Of a stretch of DNA of 64,000 nucleotides, positions 1 through 11,965 are shown in pieces. A program made the position numbers and the translations under genes. The DNA comes from Micrasema longulum (taxonomy: Eukaryota > Arthropoda > Insecta > Trichoptera > Brachycentridae): assembly GCA_022494885.1 (NCBI GenBank), contig JAGVSM010004522.1, positions 62,001 to 126,000 of the forward strand, written 5' to 3'. Positions within the stretch are counted from its first letter, which is position 1. The number at the start of each line of letters is the position of its first letter. Under the pieces are notes generated by a model. It was not told the DNA's origin and did no database searches. It worked only from the letters and a program-made list of their open reading frames with translations.

Positions 1-1425
1 TCGTATCTAGTATTTTGTAATGAACGTCTCAGAATCAAAAGATTTTCAAAAGACATTTTGTATGTTTTATAAGTTTTTTTTCTAAATACATGCTCTTTGC
101 ATGATGTCAAACGTGTATTTTTTGTCACCTTTCTAATGCTTTCTATTCTCTTGTCTATCTCTGTCAACAAAAGAATTATAATAATGTCACAAAAAAATTA
201 TTTCTTCAATAGACCTTTTTATTTTTTGTTTTTTTTCGAAAAAGCGGAAACAAACGGAAGGTTTTTAACTCATCCAGTACAAATAAGAACTATATTTATC
301 TCTAGTAAGGGTTTGGTTGCCCAGCACAGCCCAACAAATAAACATATTTACCAGTTTTAAAAAAAAAACTAAAAAAAATACTGACTATTTTTCGGTTTTT
401 TATAATCAAAACATATAATATAACTGTACTTTAAAAAAAACAAAAAAACATAATTGCTAAAAATATACACCTTTAACATCTTTTTCCATGAGAAAAAAAA
501 AAGTGAAACAACAAAAACTAAACGAAAAACAATATGTTACGTGACGCTCTGAATAAAAAATAAAAACTGACGGCGTGTACGATCGCCACAACGCTCGGGT
601 TACAACTGACGTGGCATGCTGAGATGGTAAGAGAGAGGGTTGTAGGTGACGATTCCATGCCACGATTTAAGTTGGATTCGTGATCAAATTGTGATTTTTA
701 GTAATTAACGATTTTAATATTTTTTACTTTCGCCCGCTTTTCGCCTGGAAATACTCCTATGTGCGCTGTATAAAACAAAATACGCAGCAGCGTTGGGAGG
801 ATCATTCACGCGCTTGTTCTATAGGTAAAATCACTAAAATGCTTTTCCCAATGCTGGCTGATGCAGCAAACTTCCGTCACCATCACCAAAGTACTTTCGA
901 AACGACCTAAATTTTTACCGGACACGGAGCTATGAGAAGTTACCTATATTGGTTTAAATTAAGGAATGATGACTATTGTCCATGCGATGATATTTCTTCA
1001 CAGGGTATCAAACATCTGTTATATTAGTGCCCATTTTTCAGTTTATAACGCCATAATCTTGAAGCAGAAAGCAGGAAAGATGGGATATCTTAGATTAAAA
1101 GTAGTTATCACGCGCCATTGTTCTTGGACTTTGCAACAATGGTGATTGAAAGATAAAGGTAATAAACCAAAATCAGTGATCGAACATCCCATTTTCAAGA
1201 TAAACAAAAACGATTTTTCTCCGAGTACCTTAGCCTTGTACATGACACGTTAGGCTACTATATACAGGGGTCCAAATATATATAAATAAAAAAATGATAC
1301 TGTTATATGTAACCAGAATATGCGTAGTTTACAGTAAAATAAATGTCATATGCAAATGTAACATACAAATTATACAGAAAACAACGAAAACTTATCTTTA
1401 AAATTTATTTTTAAGACACAAAAAA
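1..1425. other. No supported gene (except the small ORF at 839)
   Basis: AT-rich DNA with A and T runs. A 9-bp perfect inverted repeat (CGTGGCATG / CATGCCACG) lies at about 610-662. Listed frames here are composition artefacts. Confidence 0.5.
839..910 (+). CDS. Possible 23-codon small ORF after a TATA-like box
   Basis: An ATG at 839 opens 23 codons (MLFPMLADAANFRHHHQSTF, then ETT and a stop). A TATAAAA sequence lies at 769-775, about 65 bases upstream, and the intervening DNA is moderately GC-rich. No splice context or family match is evident. It could be chance, or part of a repeat not otherwise seen here. Confidence 0.12.
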   Translation: MLFPMLADAANFRHHHQSTFETT

Positions 1426-1429
1426 ATGG

Positions 1430-1625
1430 ACGCGCAAAGGCCACTGATAAACATATATATTGCACCACAAAAGGCCAGGTGACCTAATTATAGTGGTAAA
1501 TTACATCACAGAATACCCAGGCTTGAGAAAAATCACACTCAATTTTTTGTGTTCTCACCGTGAATCGAACCCAGAACCTTCAGTTTGAGAGTCAAGCGTC
1601 TTGACCACTACACCATGGATCCCAC
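1430..1625 (-). repeat. SINE C copy (tRNA-derived)
   Basis: On the minus strand it starts with a tRNA-like head (A box TGGTGTAGTGG, B box GGTTCGATTCaCGG) near 1620, then the family body ending in GGCCTTTTGTGGTGCAA near 1465. It matches the better-preserved copy at 59362-59547. Confidence 0.75.
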
Positions 1626-1857
1626 CACGTGTACGCACTGTCGCAGCTACCAGCCGGCTAGTGGTGAGGTGTTCGTCCTATATTACCTTCTTACTGTGAG
1701 CAAGATAAAATTGTAGTGTTTATACTTTTACGGGCAGGGTACTTGGTTCACTGTACCCACCTGGGCCGCTGTCAACACCTTGGCCCTATAAATATTTTTG
1801 AATGCTTTTAAAATTATGAATATTACAAAATAACATTTGGTATTAATTGTTAAACCA

Positions 1858-1880
1858 ACTCTCTTTCTCTCTCTCTCTTA
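1858..1880 (+). repeat. CT microsatellite
   Basis: Imperfect (CT)n run, CTCTCTTTCTCTCTCTCTC. Confidence 0.7.
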
Positions 1881-2635
1881 ACACGAGCAACTTGCTCCAT
1901 TTTAGCTAAGTTAAGTAAGTTAAGTTTACAACTTTTTTTTCAAATAGTTTTTTTTATAAATATTGCCGAATTGATTTATATCGTTAAATTGTTTAGGAAA
2001 TTACTAACTTATTTTGTGCTCAAATACAAACTTTGAGGTTTTGACGCTTAAAGCTTAATTGTCCTCAAAATAAATAACGTTAGAAAGGCGAACGAATGGC
2101 TACGACATTCAATCTCGGCTCCCAAAAGTATTTTCGGATTTCTGACAATAGAAATGCTTTAGAATGAGCCAGAAGTTAATAACGCTGTCTTAAAATACTC
2201 GGGCTATATTGAATCCAAGTAATTAAGAAGATTAATTACAAATTTAACACAAAAAAATATATTTTTCTTTTGAATGAATGATTCGTTACGATACAACTCT
2301 TTTTACAACAATAATATTTATCTAACCTCCGTAAGAACAGATTATTTTAATTCGTTTCAAATGTGTATTTTTGGGGCTTTATTTATTTAACATCTTAGGA
2401 TTCCAGACATTATTTTTTTCTTTTCAAAACACTGTAAAATAGAATTATATCATCATCATTTCTTCATTTTGAAGTTTAAAAGACAACAAAAGCAGCATGT
2501 GTAGATCTTTGGCTGCATCAATATTTTATGAAGTATTGCAGTTTTTAAATCATTATTTCTAGTTGCAAAAAATATTGACATTTTGTTTTCATTATAATGA
2601 TTATTCGCATTTATTCCCATACATTTTTGCATTAT
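1881..2635. other. Nothing recognised
   Basis: AT-rich, no coding signal or repeat partner seen in this window. Confidence 0.5.
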
Positions 2636-2639
2636 CAAA

Positions 2640-2850
2640 CAAACAAACCATCAAGCCATATGCAGAGAGGATAGAACGCCACTTTTCATTGAGCACTTGT
2701 TGGATTAAGTCATACCATGTCTTTCTCGGTCTTCGTTGTTTTTTGCACTCATCAACATTCGCATCGTACTCTTTTTTGTCGTTCTTTTGTTGTCAATTCC
2801 CTCTACGTGTTCAAACATTTTATGCTCAATTATCTTTGATCACGCCACTT
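2640..2850 (-). mobile_element. RTE-like LINE pol 3' end, decayed
   Basis: The plus-strand text parallels the better copy at 24600-24930: GCAGAGAGGATAGAACGCCA, CATACCATGTCTTTCTCGGT and CATCAACATTCGCATCG recur in the same order. It therefore encodes, on the minus strand, the extreme C-terminus of the same reverse-transcriptase polyprotein, with frameshifts. Confidence 0.6.
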
Positions 2851-2859
2851 GCTTGTTGG

Positions 2860-3860
2860 CAGATAAACGCTCAAAATGGTCTGGTTCGCAAAATGCTTTA
2901 TCTTAATCTTCTTCGCCACCGAACCCTAATATAATGAATGCAATTACCTACCTTGTACTGGAGTTCTAGCACCTTATTGTTTGGAACTTCTCTCGTGGCA
3001 GTCAGGATCAGATCAGATCTTATGGTCAGGAGGGAATGGGCACTTGACTTGGTTTCTTAAATATTTTATGCAATTACATGACACAGTTGATTTAACTAGT
3101 TATTGATCGCGGTGAGAATATCAAAGGCACATGCACATACGAGGACAGTTCATTTATTATTATGAGGATGGGACAATATTGGTACCCACGGTAGGCATTT
3201 CAACATCTTAATCAGGGCCCAGTAGGAAGCAAATAAATTTGAACGCCTAGTCAATGTGCTATACACACATAGAGTAAATGTGGCGTAACCAATCTTAAAT
3301 AGCCTTCATACGCTATGATAATCCGGCCACCAATTTATTATAAAAGTAATTTAAAATCATGTGAAAAAGCTTTGTTTAGTGTTTATTCTCTCCAGAAATA
3401 TATCTTTATAATGGTTTACTAAAATCAAAGAAATTAAATTATTGCTTGGTGTTAAGTGTTTGTGAATTAATTATTGATATTATCCAGACGTTGGTATATT
3501 TGCACTTAGAAACAGGCCTTGGGTCGGTTATTGTGACGGAATGCAAATAAACGTTTCGCAAAATACAAATTCGTCTCACTAAATTGATTAAATGCGTAGT
3601 TACGTTAAATTATTATTCGACCTAAATTAAATTTTAATTTCAAAATGATTATGTAAGAAAAGGTTGAGTCGGTTTAAAATTAACAGAAATCAAGAGACAC
3701 GTTTGAACAAGAAAATATAAGAATATGAATTTTTAAAGTTTTAGTACACGTTAGTAATTAAACAAAATAGTCCATTGACTTGATTATATAATTAAATGTT
3801 ACACTTTACCTAACAAAAAAATCTTATTCAATTTTAAAATGTAATAATTATAAATAAAAT
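2860..3860. other. Nothing recognised
   Basis: Mostly AT-rich. The 2935-3330 part is less so but shows no consistent frame. Confidence 0.5.
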
Positions 3861-3864
3861 ATAT

Positions 3865-4145
3865 GTTCGGTATACCGGTCAGCCTCTAAGTGTAATGGTC
3901 GGCACATTTGTCTACCATGCAAGAGGTATTGGGTTCGATTCTCGACATGGTTGATGTGAAATGTTATTTGAAAGGGTGTTTTTACACTAGAGTATTTTAA
4001 AGTCCCTAGACTGATACCTGAAGCGTTAAGCACCTTACATTCATGTAACAAAAATTATCAAGATACGCTGCGATTGGTGTACTAATGCAAAGCCCTATGC
4101 ACCATTCGGTGTGGAAAAGTAATAATGATGATGATGATGATAATG
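3865..4145 (+). repeat. SINE A copy (tRNA-Gly-like head, GATGAT tail)
   Basis: Head with A box (AGTGTAATGG) and B box (GGTTCGATTCTCGAC), then the body GGGTGTTTTTACAC, TAGACTGATACCTGAAGCG, GCTGCGATTGGTGTACTAAT, and a tail of GATGATGAT repeats. The head resembles tRNA-Gly around the anticodon side in the best copies. Confidence 0.8.
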
Positions 4146-4379
4146 ATACTGGTATAACCTTCTAAACGACAATGTTATAAATGTAGTTATATGCCATCTT
4201 TCAAGCTTTATGAATTTGAAATATCCTCTAAATCCTCCGAGGTTTAGTTTCAAAGTTATCAAACCAACCACAATGTTTTTTTTTATTATTTTTGGTTAAA
4301 ACCGGTAATTTCATTTACTACATATTTTATTTCGAAATTTCATTCATTAAACTAATTTAAAGAAACGAAAGCCATATTC

Positions 4380-4560
4380 AGGAGAAGTGTACAAGTTTGG
4401 ATTCGTCCAAAAAAAGTGACCATTGCAGGACCATTAGTATACCCACACACAGGCCATGCCTTTGTGGGTTTTTTTTTATGTCAATGTTTTTTTTCGTAAC
4501 AAATGTATACCTATTGTAAATGCAAAAAATAAATTATAATAAATAAAAAATAAAAAAATT
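4380..4560 (+). mobile_element. LINE 3' UTR and tail
   Basis: Contains the hairpin CCCACA...AGGCCATGCCT...TGTGGG (4442-4468), followed by T-rich DNA and an (AATAAA)-type tail. The hairpin core is shared with 25672-25697. No coding part is left. Confidence 0.55.
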
Positions 4561-4884
4561 GCGGGAGACTGCTGAGATATTGCATAGATTTATATACTAT
4601 TAAGCGTGTTGTCAAGATGTTTATTGAAAAACATGTTTATGTTAGATTTTGTATTTTTGCTATTGTTTAATAATATGCATGCTTCCATTTCCCATTATGT
4701 TGTATCCCAACTTGACACAGGACACTAGGCCTCATAGAGTTAGGATACGTTATAATTTTTTTTAAATGTAAAACAATATACATTGTTTATGAATTTGTAC
4801 GAGTATGAATAAATAAATACGTCTAATAAGTACGTATTTTGTCAATTTTTTTTTATTTATTTATACAAATCATTTTGTTTTCTT

Positions 4885-5267
4885 ATGAGGAAGTTCAGTG
4901 TTTTTTTTTTTTAATATTTGTGAGTAAACTATTAAACTAAGCCAAAATATTTTATTGTATATTTTTATTTGTCGTATTATCAGCGCAATGATTTTTAAAA
5001 GTTTTGTATTTCTGAAATAACTCCACGTGTGACGTCAGAGGTTCTTCTCTGTCAGTTTTCCCAACCGGATATCCTTCATCGCTCTCATAGCATTGGTTGG
5101 TTCGTACAAACCAATGACATCGTTTAAAGTAGTGCGTTTTTATTAATATATGTTTTTTTTCGTACATTTTCAAGAAACTTTGCGGTACAATTTGATGCTC
5201 CAATTTTTACCGCCCGCAAGAAAATATTTTTTGTATCCAATTTTCCGTAGGGCTTAAATTCCTCATT
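4885..5267 (+). mobile_element. Family F TIR element (MITE)
   Basis: Starts TGAGGAAGTTCAGTG and ends in CTTAAATTCCTCA, giving short inverted ends (TGAGGAA). Contains CGTATTATCAGCGC, TGACGTCAGAGGTTC, and ACATTTTCAAGAAACTTTGC, all shared with the copy at 22573. About 383 bp; the minus ORF in it is not conserved as a protein. Confidence 0.7.
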
Positions 5268-5398
5268 ATTTGTCTCACTAGGTAGTTCTACATCGATGCA
5301 GAAATCGCTTTTTTTTCAGTTGAGTCATTTGACACGCCATATTAAAAATGAAGTTTTCCACTAATTGCTCTGATAAGTCCATAATATTTTAATTTCTA

Positions 5399-5575
5399 TT
5401 ATTTTTTTACTCCCTGAGCTTCTGCCATAAGTCGTTGAAGACTCTTGGTCCTATGGACAGGTGACCTTGCTGTCCGTCCACCGCGTCGTAAGGAATTAAG
5501 TACTTTGAATAATTCTTTATCCGAAGATCTTGTTTTCGGTTGCGTATAAGTATGCTTTACTTTATCTTTTAGAAT
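5399..5575 (-). CDS. Candidate terminal coding exon, unknown protein
   Basis: On the minus strand an acceptor-like TCTGTTTTAG ends at 5576. It is followed at once by 58 open codons and a TAA at 5399. There is no internal ATG near the start, so this could only be an internal or last exon. The peptide is basic and polar, with SDKELFKVLNSLRRGG near its middle and HRTKSLQRLMAEAQG near its end. Composition and codon use look more protein-like than the AT-rich surroundings. A variant polyadenylation signal (ATTAAA) lies about 10 bases past the stop, at about 5384-5390, and a TIR MITE begins about 130 bases beyond. I do not recognise the family. No convincing upstream exon was found on this strand, so a pseudogene fragment is a real alternative. 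Confidence 0.35.
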   Translation of the reverse strand: MLKDKVKHTYTQPKTRSSDKELFKVLNSLRRGGRTARSPVHRTKSLQRLMAEAQGVKK

Positions 5576-5814
5576 CTAAAACAGAGTGACTTTAAAAAGG
5601 CTTATCTTATACTCAATACGTTAAACCGTGTTGATACTTCTTTTGTAGATGTACGAATAGGCATTTTTTAAAATTATTTTTTATTCATAAATTTTATAAA
5701 AGGTACAAGCTTTTTAAAAAAATCTATACGGATCTACTTTATACATCTAGTAAATGTTATCACTGTAACTCTCCAAAAAAAGAGACTAACTCTTGTGCTT
5801 GGAGAGTAAATTAC

Positions 5815-6070
5815 ACTGTTTTAGTTGTTTATTTATAAGAGTTTACATAATTTTAAATATACGAGTACATGAGACACAGAATGAAATACATACAAATACA
5901 GACATAGGATATATAAAGGAAAACATTAAACAATAATACATTCATACTAATTAAAATTTAATGTAGTTTTTACACGTGTTCAAAAAATTTCTTTAGATTT
6001 ACTTTAATTTATTTCAAGAGGACTTTTAAATTGGTTCTTAATATTTATTGGATAGAGTGCTGTCTTTCTT
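5815..6070 (-). mobile_element. Probable LINE 3' end
   Basis: TTTATTTATAAGAG at about 5828-5841 is the complement of an A-rich LINE tail, and minus-strand frames above it give ARKTALYPINIKNQF, similar in style to LINE C-termini. Weak evidence; bounded by a SINE A copy. Confidence 0.3.
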
Positions 6071-6074
6071 GCTG

Positions 6075-6400
6075 TTCCTCGTGCTATGATGTCATATTCA
6101 AATTAGGAATGGCACAATGCAAAATGCAATATTTTGGCTATTGCTCGGTTTATGATGACTCTTAATCTTCTAAATACACTTAATTTGTTTGGTCGATTTA
6201 TCATTTGAATTATGTCTTCACTCCAACATAAGAAGGAATCAATGTATAAACCAAAATATTTCATAATCTTCCTCATTCCTTTTCCACACCTGATGGTACA
6301 TAGGGCGCTGCATTGACACACCAATCGCAGCGTATCTTGATCATTTTTTTTTGTCACATGAAGGTAAGATGATCAGTCTTACGCTCCAGGTACAAGTCCA
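6075..6400 (-). repeat. SINE A copy, 5' truncated
   Basis: The minus strand carries the family body (ACTGATCATCTTACCTTCAT, GCTGCGATTGGTGTGTCAAT, CACCTGATGGTACATAGGG region). The tRNA-like head is missing at the high-coordinate end. Confidence 0.7.
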
Positions 6401-6824
6401 CGAACTAAAAAATCTGATAAATTAATGTATTTTTTATAAATTTCGTTGGTAACTTTTTCCTTCAAATACATTAAAAAATATCTGGAAGGTTTTTGATAAG
6501 GCATTGTGGCTTTAATTTAGTTGAGTGACTTTTGCTTGTTCATAATCTGGATCACACTAACTATTAGAGTACGTTAAAGGAAGTAAAAATTAAAAAAAAA
6601 AAATTTAATGTTGCACTCAAAAAATATTTTGCATTTCAAAAAAAAATCGTTTTTTTGTTATGTTTTAATATATACATATTTTTTTAACGGTCTAAGCTTA
6701 TTTGCACAGTTCAAAAACATGTTATTTGAACATAAAATAATTTAAATATATATACAAAACTTCCAGAAGAAATTTCTAAAATATATTAATTTTAAACTTC
6801 ATATTCCAGCTGCTATATTTAATT

Positions 6825-7400
6825 ATAATCAATTGTTGTCTTCAGCAAATCTTTTAAGACTTTCTGATAGAAGAATCCTAACTGACCTAATATTACTTTT
6901 TAAGGTGATCAATTCATTATATGACTGTCCAAATTTGCTGGAGTTGGTGTGTTTCCGTGTACCTGGCTGACATACCCGCCACATATCTCCTTTTTGTTCT
7001 GCAAGTTCTAGAACCAACTATCACATGCACTCGCCTATCTCTAGGCTCCATAGATATGGCAATCAGTATGAGGACAAGGCTGATATATTTGTTTCTGGAC
7101 TTGATAGTTATAAAATGAGTCTGATTTCTTTTTTTCTCTCGCAATATTATTCTTAAACTTTTCTTTATATTTAAAAATGTTTTTGCTTTTTTTGTTTTTG
7201 TATTTATTTCGTTAAAATTTTTGGTTGCTTATGTGTATTTACCTACTTGTTACTTTTGTTATAGTTATGCAATTTTATAATTTTTGTTATGTTTTTAAAT
7301 ATGTATATTTTTTTTTTCATATTTATGTTCAAAATATGTTAAAGGCAATTTATGCCGTTTATGTAAAAATAAATAAATAAATAAACAAATAAATAAAATA
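6825..7400 (+). mobile_element. Jockey/CR1-like LINE C-terminus with 3' tail
   Basis: Plus-strand translation gives LLRLSDRRILTDLILLFKVI, then SLYDCPNLLELVCFRVPG, one stop, TRHISPFCSASSRTNYHMHS and PISRLHRYGN. This run (RR...LFK..N...DCP.LL......RVP....TRH....TNY...SP..R) is the common C-terminal end of Jockey-type pol in insects. A 3' hairpin (7344-7356) and (AAAT)n tail close the element near 7400. Confidence 0.8.
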
Positions 7401-7889
7401 ATTCTTAAGCTAAAGACAAAACTAAGGACAGTAAATTAAAACAAAGGTAAAGCGAATAAGTATCCCCCACACTCTTCTTGACATTATCAAAATCCAGGAA
7501 GATCCAGCATAAGAGACTTTAAGTCGCTGGAAGAGTTTACTAGTCTACACATTCTTGATATTGAGGAATTAAAGCCATAGAAGATTTGGAAGATTTATCA
7601 AACAAAAGATTATTATTTCTAGTGACATGGGAGGAAATATGGAAGGAGATTGTTTGTAACAGAGATATATTCAAAGTCACACAGTAAAAAATAAATAATT
7701 CAAATTTACGTATCGAGGTATTATTTATAACTTTAGTAAGCACAAGCGATCAAAATATGGCCCCCCAACCTGCGGCCAATTGGCATATGTTTGATGGAGC
7801 GGACTTTAGTTTGTTGCGAGCATTTCTCGGTACTTTTAAACTTTTGTGTCTCCTCAAAATTACTAAAATGCCTACATGTACGCTTAGAC

Positions 7890-8425
7890 ACTGCATACAT
7901 TTGTTAATTTTTTTATTCATATTCATTTATTCATGCTTTTGAGCACACAAAAATTTACATATAAATTATCAAGTCCGACTGAACTACATAAAATGCAGTT
8001 CGTCAGCAGGTGCTTTTAGTTAAATTCTAATACATATACATAATCTTATCTCTTCAATTAAAAAAACATATAAAAACTCTTATTACTGTGAAAAAAATAA
8101 AAATTATGTACATCGAAAAAAAAAAATTGTCCAAATAAAAAAGAAAAACACAAAAAAACTATAACAGAAAAAACCACGTTCTAAAAGCCAGATTCTCAGC
8201 AGACGTTTTTCTCTTAAGTCAGATAAGTTTTTTTGATTTTTTATATTTAATGGGAGCATATTATACATTTTTTGTATATTGTACTCTAGTGTTCTTTTCC
8301 CGTATTTATTATTGAATTAAAGGAGAGCTAGTCCATCTACACTAGTAAACCGAGTATTATATACATGCTCCAATTTATTTATATATTCAGATAGAGACGC
8401 ATGCTGAGAAACTAGCTTGGATTGT
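7890..8425 (-). mobile_element. Jockey/CR1-like LINE C-terminus, minus strand
   Basis: Minus-strand translation of about 8395-8190 gives SEYINKLEHVYNTRFTSVDG, one stop, YGKRTLEYNIQKMYNMLPLN and NLSDLREKRLLRIWLL. The pattern TR...........YGK......K.YN.LP matches LINE C-termini. A T-rich 3' end with repeated ATTCAT lies near 7900-7940. Confidence 0.6.
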
Positions 8426-8984
8426 AATCGTTCTGGAAAAGACAGAAAAACAATGGTATAACCTTTCACCGGTAATCAGTGATTTCATCTTAATTAATAT
8501 TTGTATAGATATTTTAATGTTAAAAAACGTTTTATTATTATGTCACCAGTACTTTTGTCCTAATGTTTTTCCCAGTTACCCTACTCCTTCGTCCACAAGT
8601 GTATTTTTCCGCATATGTAGTAAAACGGTAAACAAATGTGACACGTATGCGGAAGGAAGCAACACACTGAATAAAACTCACAGTAGATCAATATAATTAG
8701 TCGGTGTTTTTACTGTACTACGCGTTTTGCTTACCGTTATAAGTCGATACGATATGACGTGATGGCACTTGCATCTTTCGCTGGGCAATCCTTTCTTTGG
8801 GGACGATTTTTTAGCTCGGATTTGAATGGAGTGTTGTCTCCACACATTATATCAAGTTACCTTGGTGACGTTTGCTTTTAAAATAACGTAATTTTACGCT
8901 TCAATTGGAAATGTACTAAGTGTTATACTTGTTTTACTGTTTAAACTATAATACATCGCCTCTGTTACTTCAATACTTTTTTAT

Positions 8985-9195
8985 ATTTAAACTCTTTATT
9001 TATTGTTAATTTGCTGCGTACTTATCTATTTCTTATTTAATTTCTTATTATTTCTTCATTTTCTGCTGATTTTATTTTATGTATCTATATTTTCTATACT
9101 TATGTGCTGGTGGTTTGTTTTATTATAACTGTTTTTCAGTATTATTTTACTATTTGTCAAAGGCGTAAGCCGTCGAAATAAATAAATAAATAATT
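8985..9195 (+). mobile_element. LINE 3' UTR and tail
   Basis: T-rich 3' UTR, hairpin GGCGTAAGCC (9162-9171) and (AAAT)n tail at 9176-9192. No coding part retained. Confidence 0.5.
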
Positions 9196-9404
9196 AACTG
9201 AAAACTGTCATTTTTCAGGTAAGTGACTTTTACCGGAGCGGCGACGATATTTTCCCGGATATACGGAATAATGAACACGGCGACATTGTAATTATAACTT
9301 AGATTAATTTCCATGTCTGGATTGAGTCAGAATCGTTCCATTCATTGTGGCATATCTTACTCTCAGTTTATTTTCAGAGTCTTTGATTATCTGACCTATA
9401 CCTG

Positions 9405-9603
9405 GCAAGGTGCTCTGCACTCCATGCCACTGCCACTGTGGTGATTAAGTTCCTGATGCGGAGTCAGCCCGAGTGTCCCGCGGGAGAAGTCTGGTGCAGT
9501 AGAATTAATTTGGGACTCAGGCGGCTTCGGATATGGAACGAGCATTTCACTTTTGGCGGGTCGCCGAAATGGACTCAGTAACCGGCAGAACAGGGTTGCC
9601 GTT
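9405..9603 (-). other. GC-richer island with a 61-codon open minus frame
   Basis: A moderately GC-rich island (about 9380-9600) stands out from AT-rich DNA. The minus strand is open for about 61 codons, including PDFSRGTLGLTPHQELNHHS, and stops near 9405. The plus strand is open over much of the same stretch too, so openness alone is weak evidence. It has no ATG at a convincing start. It may be a piece of a transposon ORF or an old exon; I do not recognise it. Confidence 0.2.
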
Positions 9604-9605
9604 TT

Positions 9606-10298
9606 TACAAAGTTAAAAAAAATAGTATTTATTTAAAAACAAATATTGAAAATGAAGTACAGTGCTTCTCGTTTTCTTCATCCATCAAGGTTCTTATCGA
9701 AAATATTTTTGGCTGTTTTTTCGCTGACCATTCGCCGTAATGAGCAATCTAACTAATAGCTCCATTCGTAATTTTGTATTTTGTTTGTAAATAATGCTTG
9801 TCTTAGTCTCTTTGTAATAAAAAAGTAAATTAGACGAAGTAACAGGTGCTTGACTAATGCACTTAAAGAACTAAATAAACGGTTATTCCGAAATACTTTT
9901 TAATGCCTATAAGTCCTCGCTGTCGGAGATTTTTATCACCAAGTCGGCCGTTTTAAATATACATGAGAGTTCACTAACCATGGTGACGTGACAATAAAAT
10001 GTCAAAAAGTTCCAACGCCCGACGACATGAGGATGACGTCACTAACTCATTTCGGCCAAAATCTGACATAAGCATTAACGTCCCGAAATATAAATGCATG
10101 CATAAATAGTAAGTGGTAAAAAAAGTAATAATAAAAGTTGAATAAAAGGGATTCAATAAAGATGAAACATAAGGTAAGAAAGATTAACAATTTAACTGTC
10201 ATGCCACAAAATTGTTTCTGAGTATCGCTTGCTAACGTCACTCAATACAAAAATTATTGTTTTAATTGTAATATCTCGGCTTCGTTGTAAATGACTTA
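9606..10298. other. Nothing recognised
   Basis: AT-rich. Two overlapping minus frames at 9974-10241 are Phe/Leu-rich and not convincing. Confidence 0.5.
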
Positions 10299-10299
10299 T

Positions 10300-10525
10300 A
10301 AAAGTTTTTTTTTTTATTTTATATATTTTTTTTAATATATGGAAAGAAATACTAGCTTTCTTATAATTTACACAAATATTTCCATTTTGGTGACTATTTT
10401 CAACGATTTGTAAATAACTCACTATTAGAAAATGGATATCAAGTTTGGGTAGAGTGGGGTTCGAACATCGGACCTCTGATCCGTGAGTTCGCAACACTAG
10501 CCACGGGACCACAACCCGATTCGAA
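10300..10525 (-). repeat. SINE B copy
   Basis: Minus-strand head GGTTGTGGTCCCGTGGCTAG with B box (ATGTTCGAACCCC), then TGATATCCATTTTCTAATAG, TGAGTTATTTACAAATCGTT and an A-rich tail. This is the second tRNA-headed SINE family in the window. Confidence 0.8.
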
Positions 10526-10790
10526 TTTGGTTTGCTTAGATTATTACTGGGGTAAATAACGCATCAGGCATCTCCATTTGACACGTCTGCTATTTACGAA
10601 GCCACTTCGGCTGGATTCCGAAAGATCCCGGACAGATAACTGGCATAGGCCGCGGGTTCACCAGGCATAAGGCATCCACCTAAGCCTTTACTCTATGTAA
10701 CCGTCCATTTTGTTTCATCCTATCATGTTCTTACTGGAGAAATTTAAATTTATTTATAAAAATCTTTTGTTAATAATGCTGGCAGCCCTG

Positions 10791-11069
10791 TTACCAGTGG
10801 CATTTGGTCACCTTTGAGCGCCGGCCCTGCCGCAGCCGGGCGGCGACCGCATTAATACTCGGAACGCCGGCGCTGCCAACTCTCCTACAAACTATCGGAC
10901 AATTATCCACAAAAGGTATTTTTCTGTGTTTTTCCCGCGTACCGCGGCGTGATGCGGTCACGTGACGATCGTACTCTGCCCTTTCCGTCAACGCGCCTAA
11001 ATGCAGTGCACAAATCAACAGATCGTGTGAATAATTGTTGTTACAACACCAGGCTCTCGTGAACTTCAA
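10791..11069 (-). other. CpG-dense island with a 92-codon open minus frame
   Basis: Between about 10800 and 11000 there are roughly 25 CpG dinucleotides, far above the rest of the window. The minus strand is open for 92 codons with an Arg-rich peptide (for example SRRGTREKHRKIPF). Plus-strand sequence just downstream could be a 5' UTR, so a promoter is one reading. A CpG-rich transposon fragment is another. No TATA box, known domain or repeat partner in this window settles it. Confidence 0.25.
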
Positions 11070-11574
11070 ACGATTTTCGGGAATATTGAAAAAGTTTTCG
11101 AACTTCTACTATTACCGTGCAGTTTATTTTGTGTTAGAATTTAAACATTGTGTTCCTACCAACATTTGATGTTAGTTCCTATACAAAGATATTTGAAAAT
11201 AATTTTATGCTTATTATTTTTAAAAAATTGAAACATCGCGATCGGGTCTTAAATACACTTTATATTTGTGAATTGAACATCATTTTCATGTGTATTATTT
11301 TTGGTGTCAAGTTTGTACATAATATATACAATTTTGAAATGAATTTTACACTACACGCTTATTAATAAATAATTAACAAATGTTGTTTATTTATAGATCG
11401 TGGTTGTTTGCTAAAATTTACGTTCTTCATTTTAAATTTTAATTTAAGGAATTGTTTTTTGCATATTCGTTATTTATACATATTATTCTATGAGAGAGTT
11501 TTTTTTTCTTTATTTTTGATTTACCAAAACATGATAAAATTGTTCGAGAATACAGTTGCAAATTAAGTTTCTAT

Positions 11575-11965
11575 TCTATAATGAAGAATTTCAATGCTGC
11601 AGGAAATTGAATACATTTTTTTTTCTTACGCACGGTAAAAAAATACAGAATGAAATTGAACAGCGAAGTTTCTTGAAAATGTACGAAAAAAAAAGATTTT
11701 CATAAAAACGAACGACTTTAAACGACGTCTACGGTTCTTCCGAATAAACCAATTATAAAGTTTTGCCAAAGATTTCCGGTATATGGAAAGCCAATTCACC
11801 AATAAGGAGAACTCATAGAAGGGAACTTGTGACGTCACGTGCGGAAAAATTTTTAAATTACAAAACTTTAAAAAATCATAGCACCGATGAAATGTTTTTT
11901 TAATTTATTTTTACTTTAATTAAATAAAAAATATAAATAAACACTGAACTTCCTCATTATAAACC
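11575..11965 (-). mobile_element. Family F element copy, reversed and diverged
   Basis: Read on the minus strand it starts TGAGGAAGTTCAGTG (11945-11959), has GTGACGTCACAAGTT and ends near the GAAATTCTTCA complement at about 11583. The middle differs from the two plus-strand copies. Confidence 0.55.

Noticed and set aside
97..360. 87-codon plus ORF
   Set aside because: Phe/Leu/Lys-rich low-complexity translation of AT-rich DNA, no motif.
769..775. TATAAAA as a promoter for a gene at 839
   Set aside because: A TATA match is common in AT-rich DNA and only a 23-codon frame follows; kept only as a low-confidence small ORF.
4952..5203. 83-codon minus ORF
   Set aside because: Lies inside family F; the equivalent frame at 22693 is not conserved as protein.
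6103..6357. 84-codon minus ORF
   Set aside because: It covers a SINE A body, which is non-coding.
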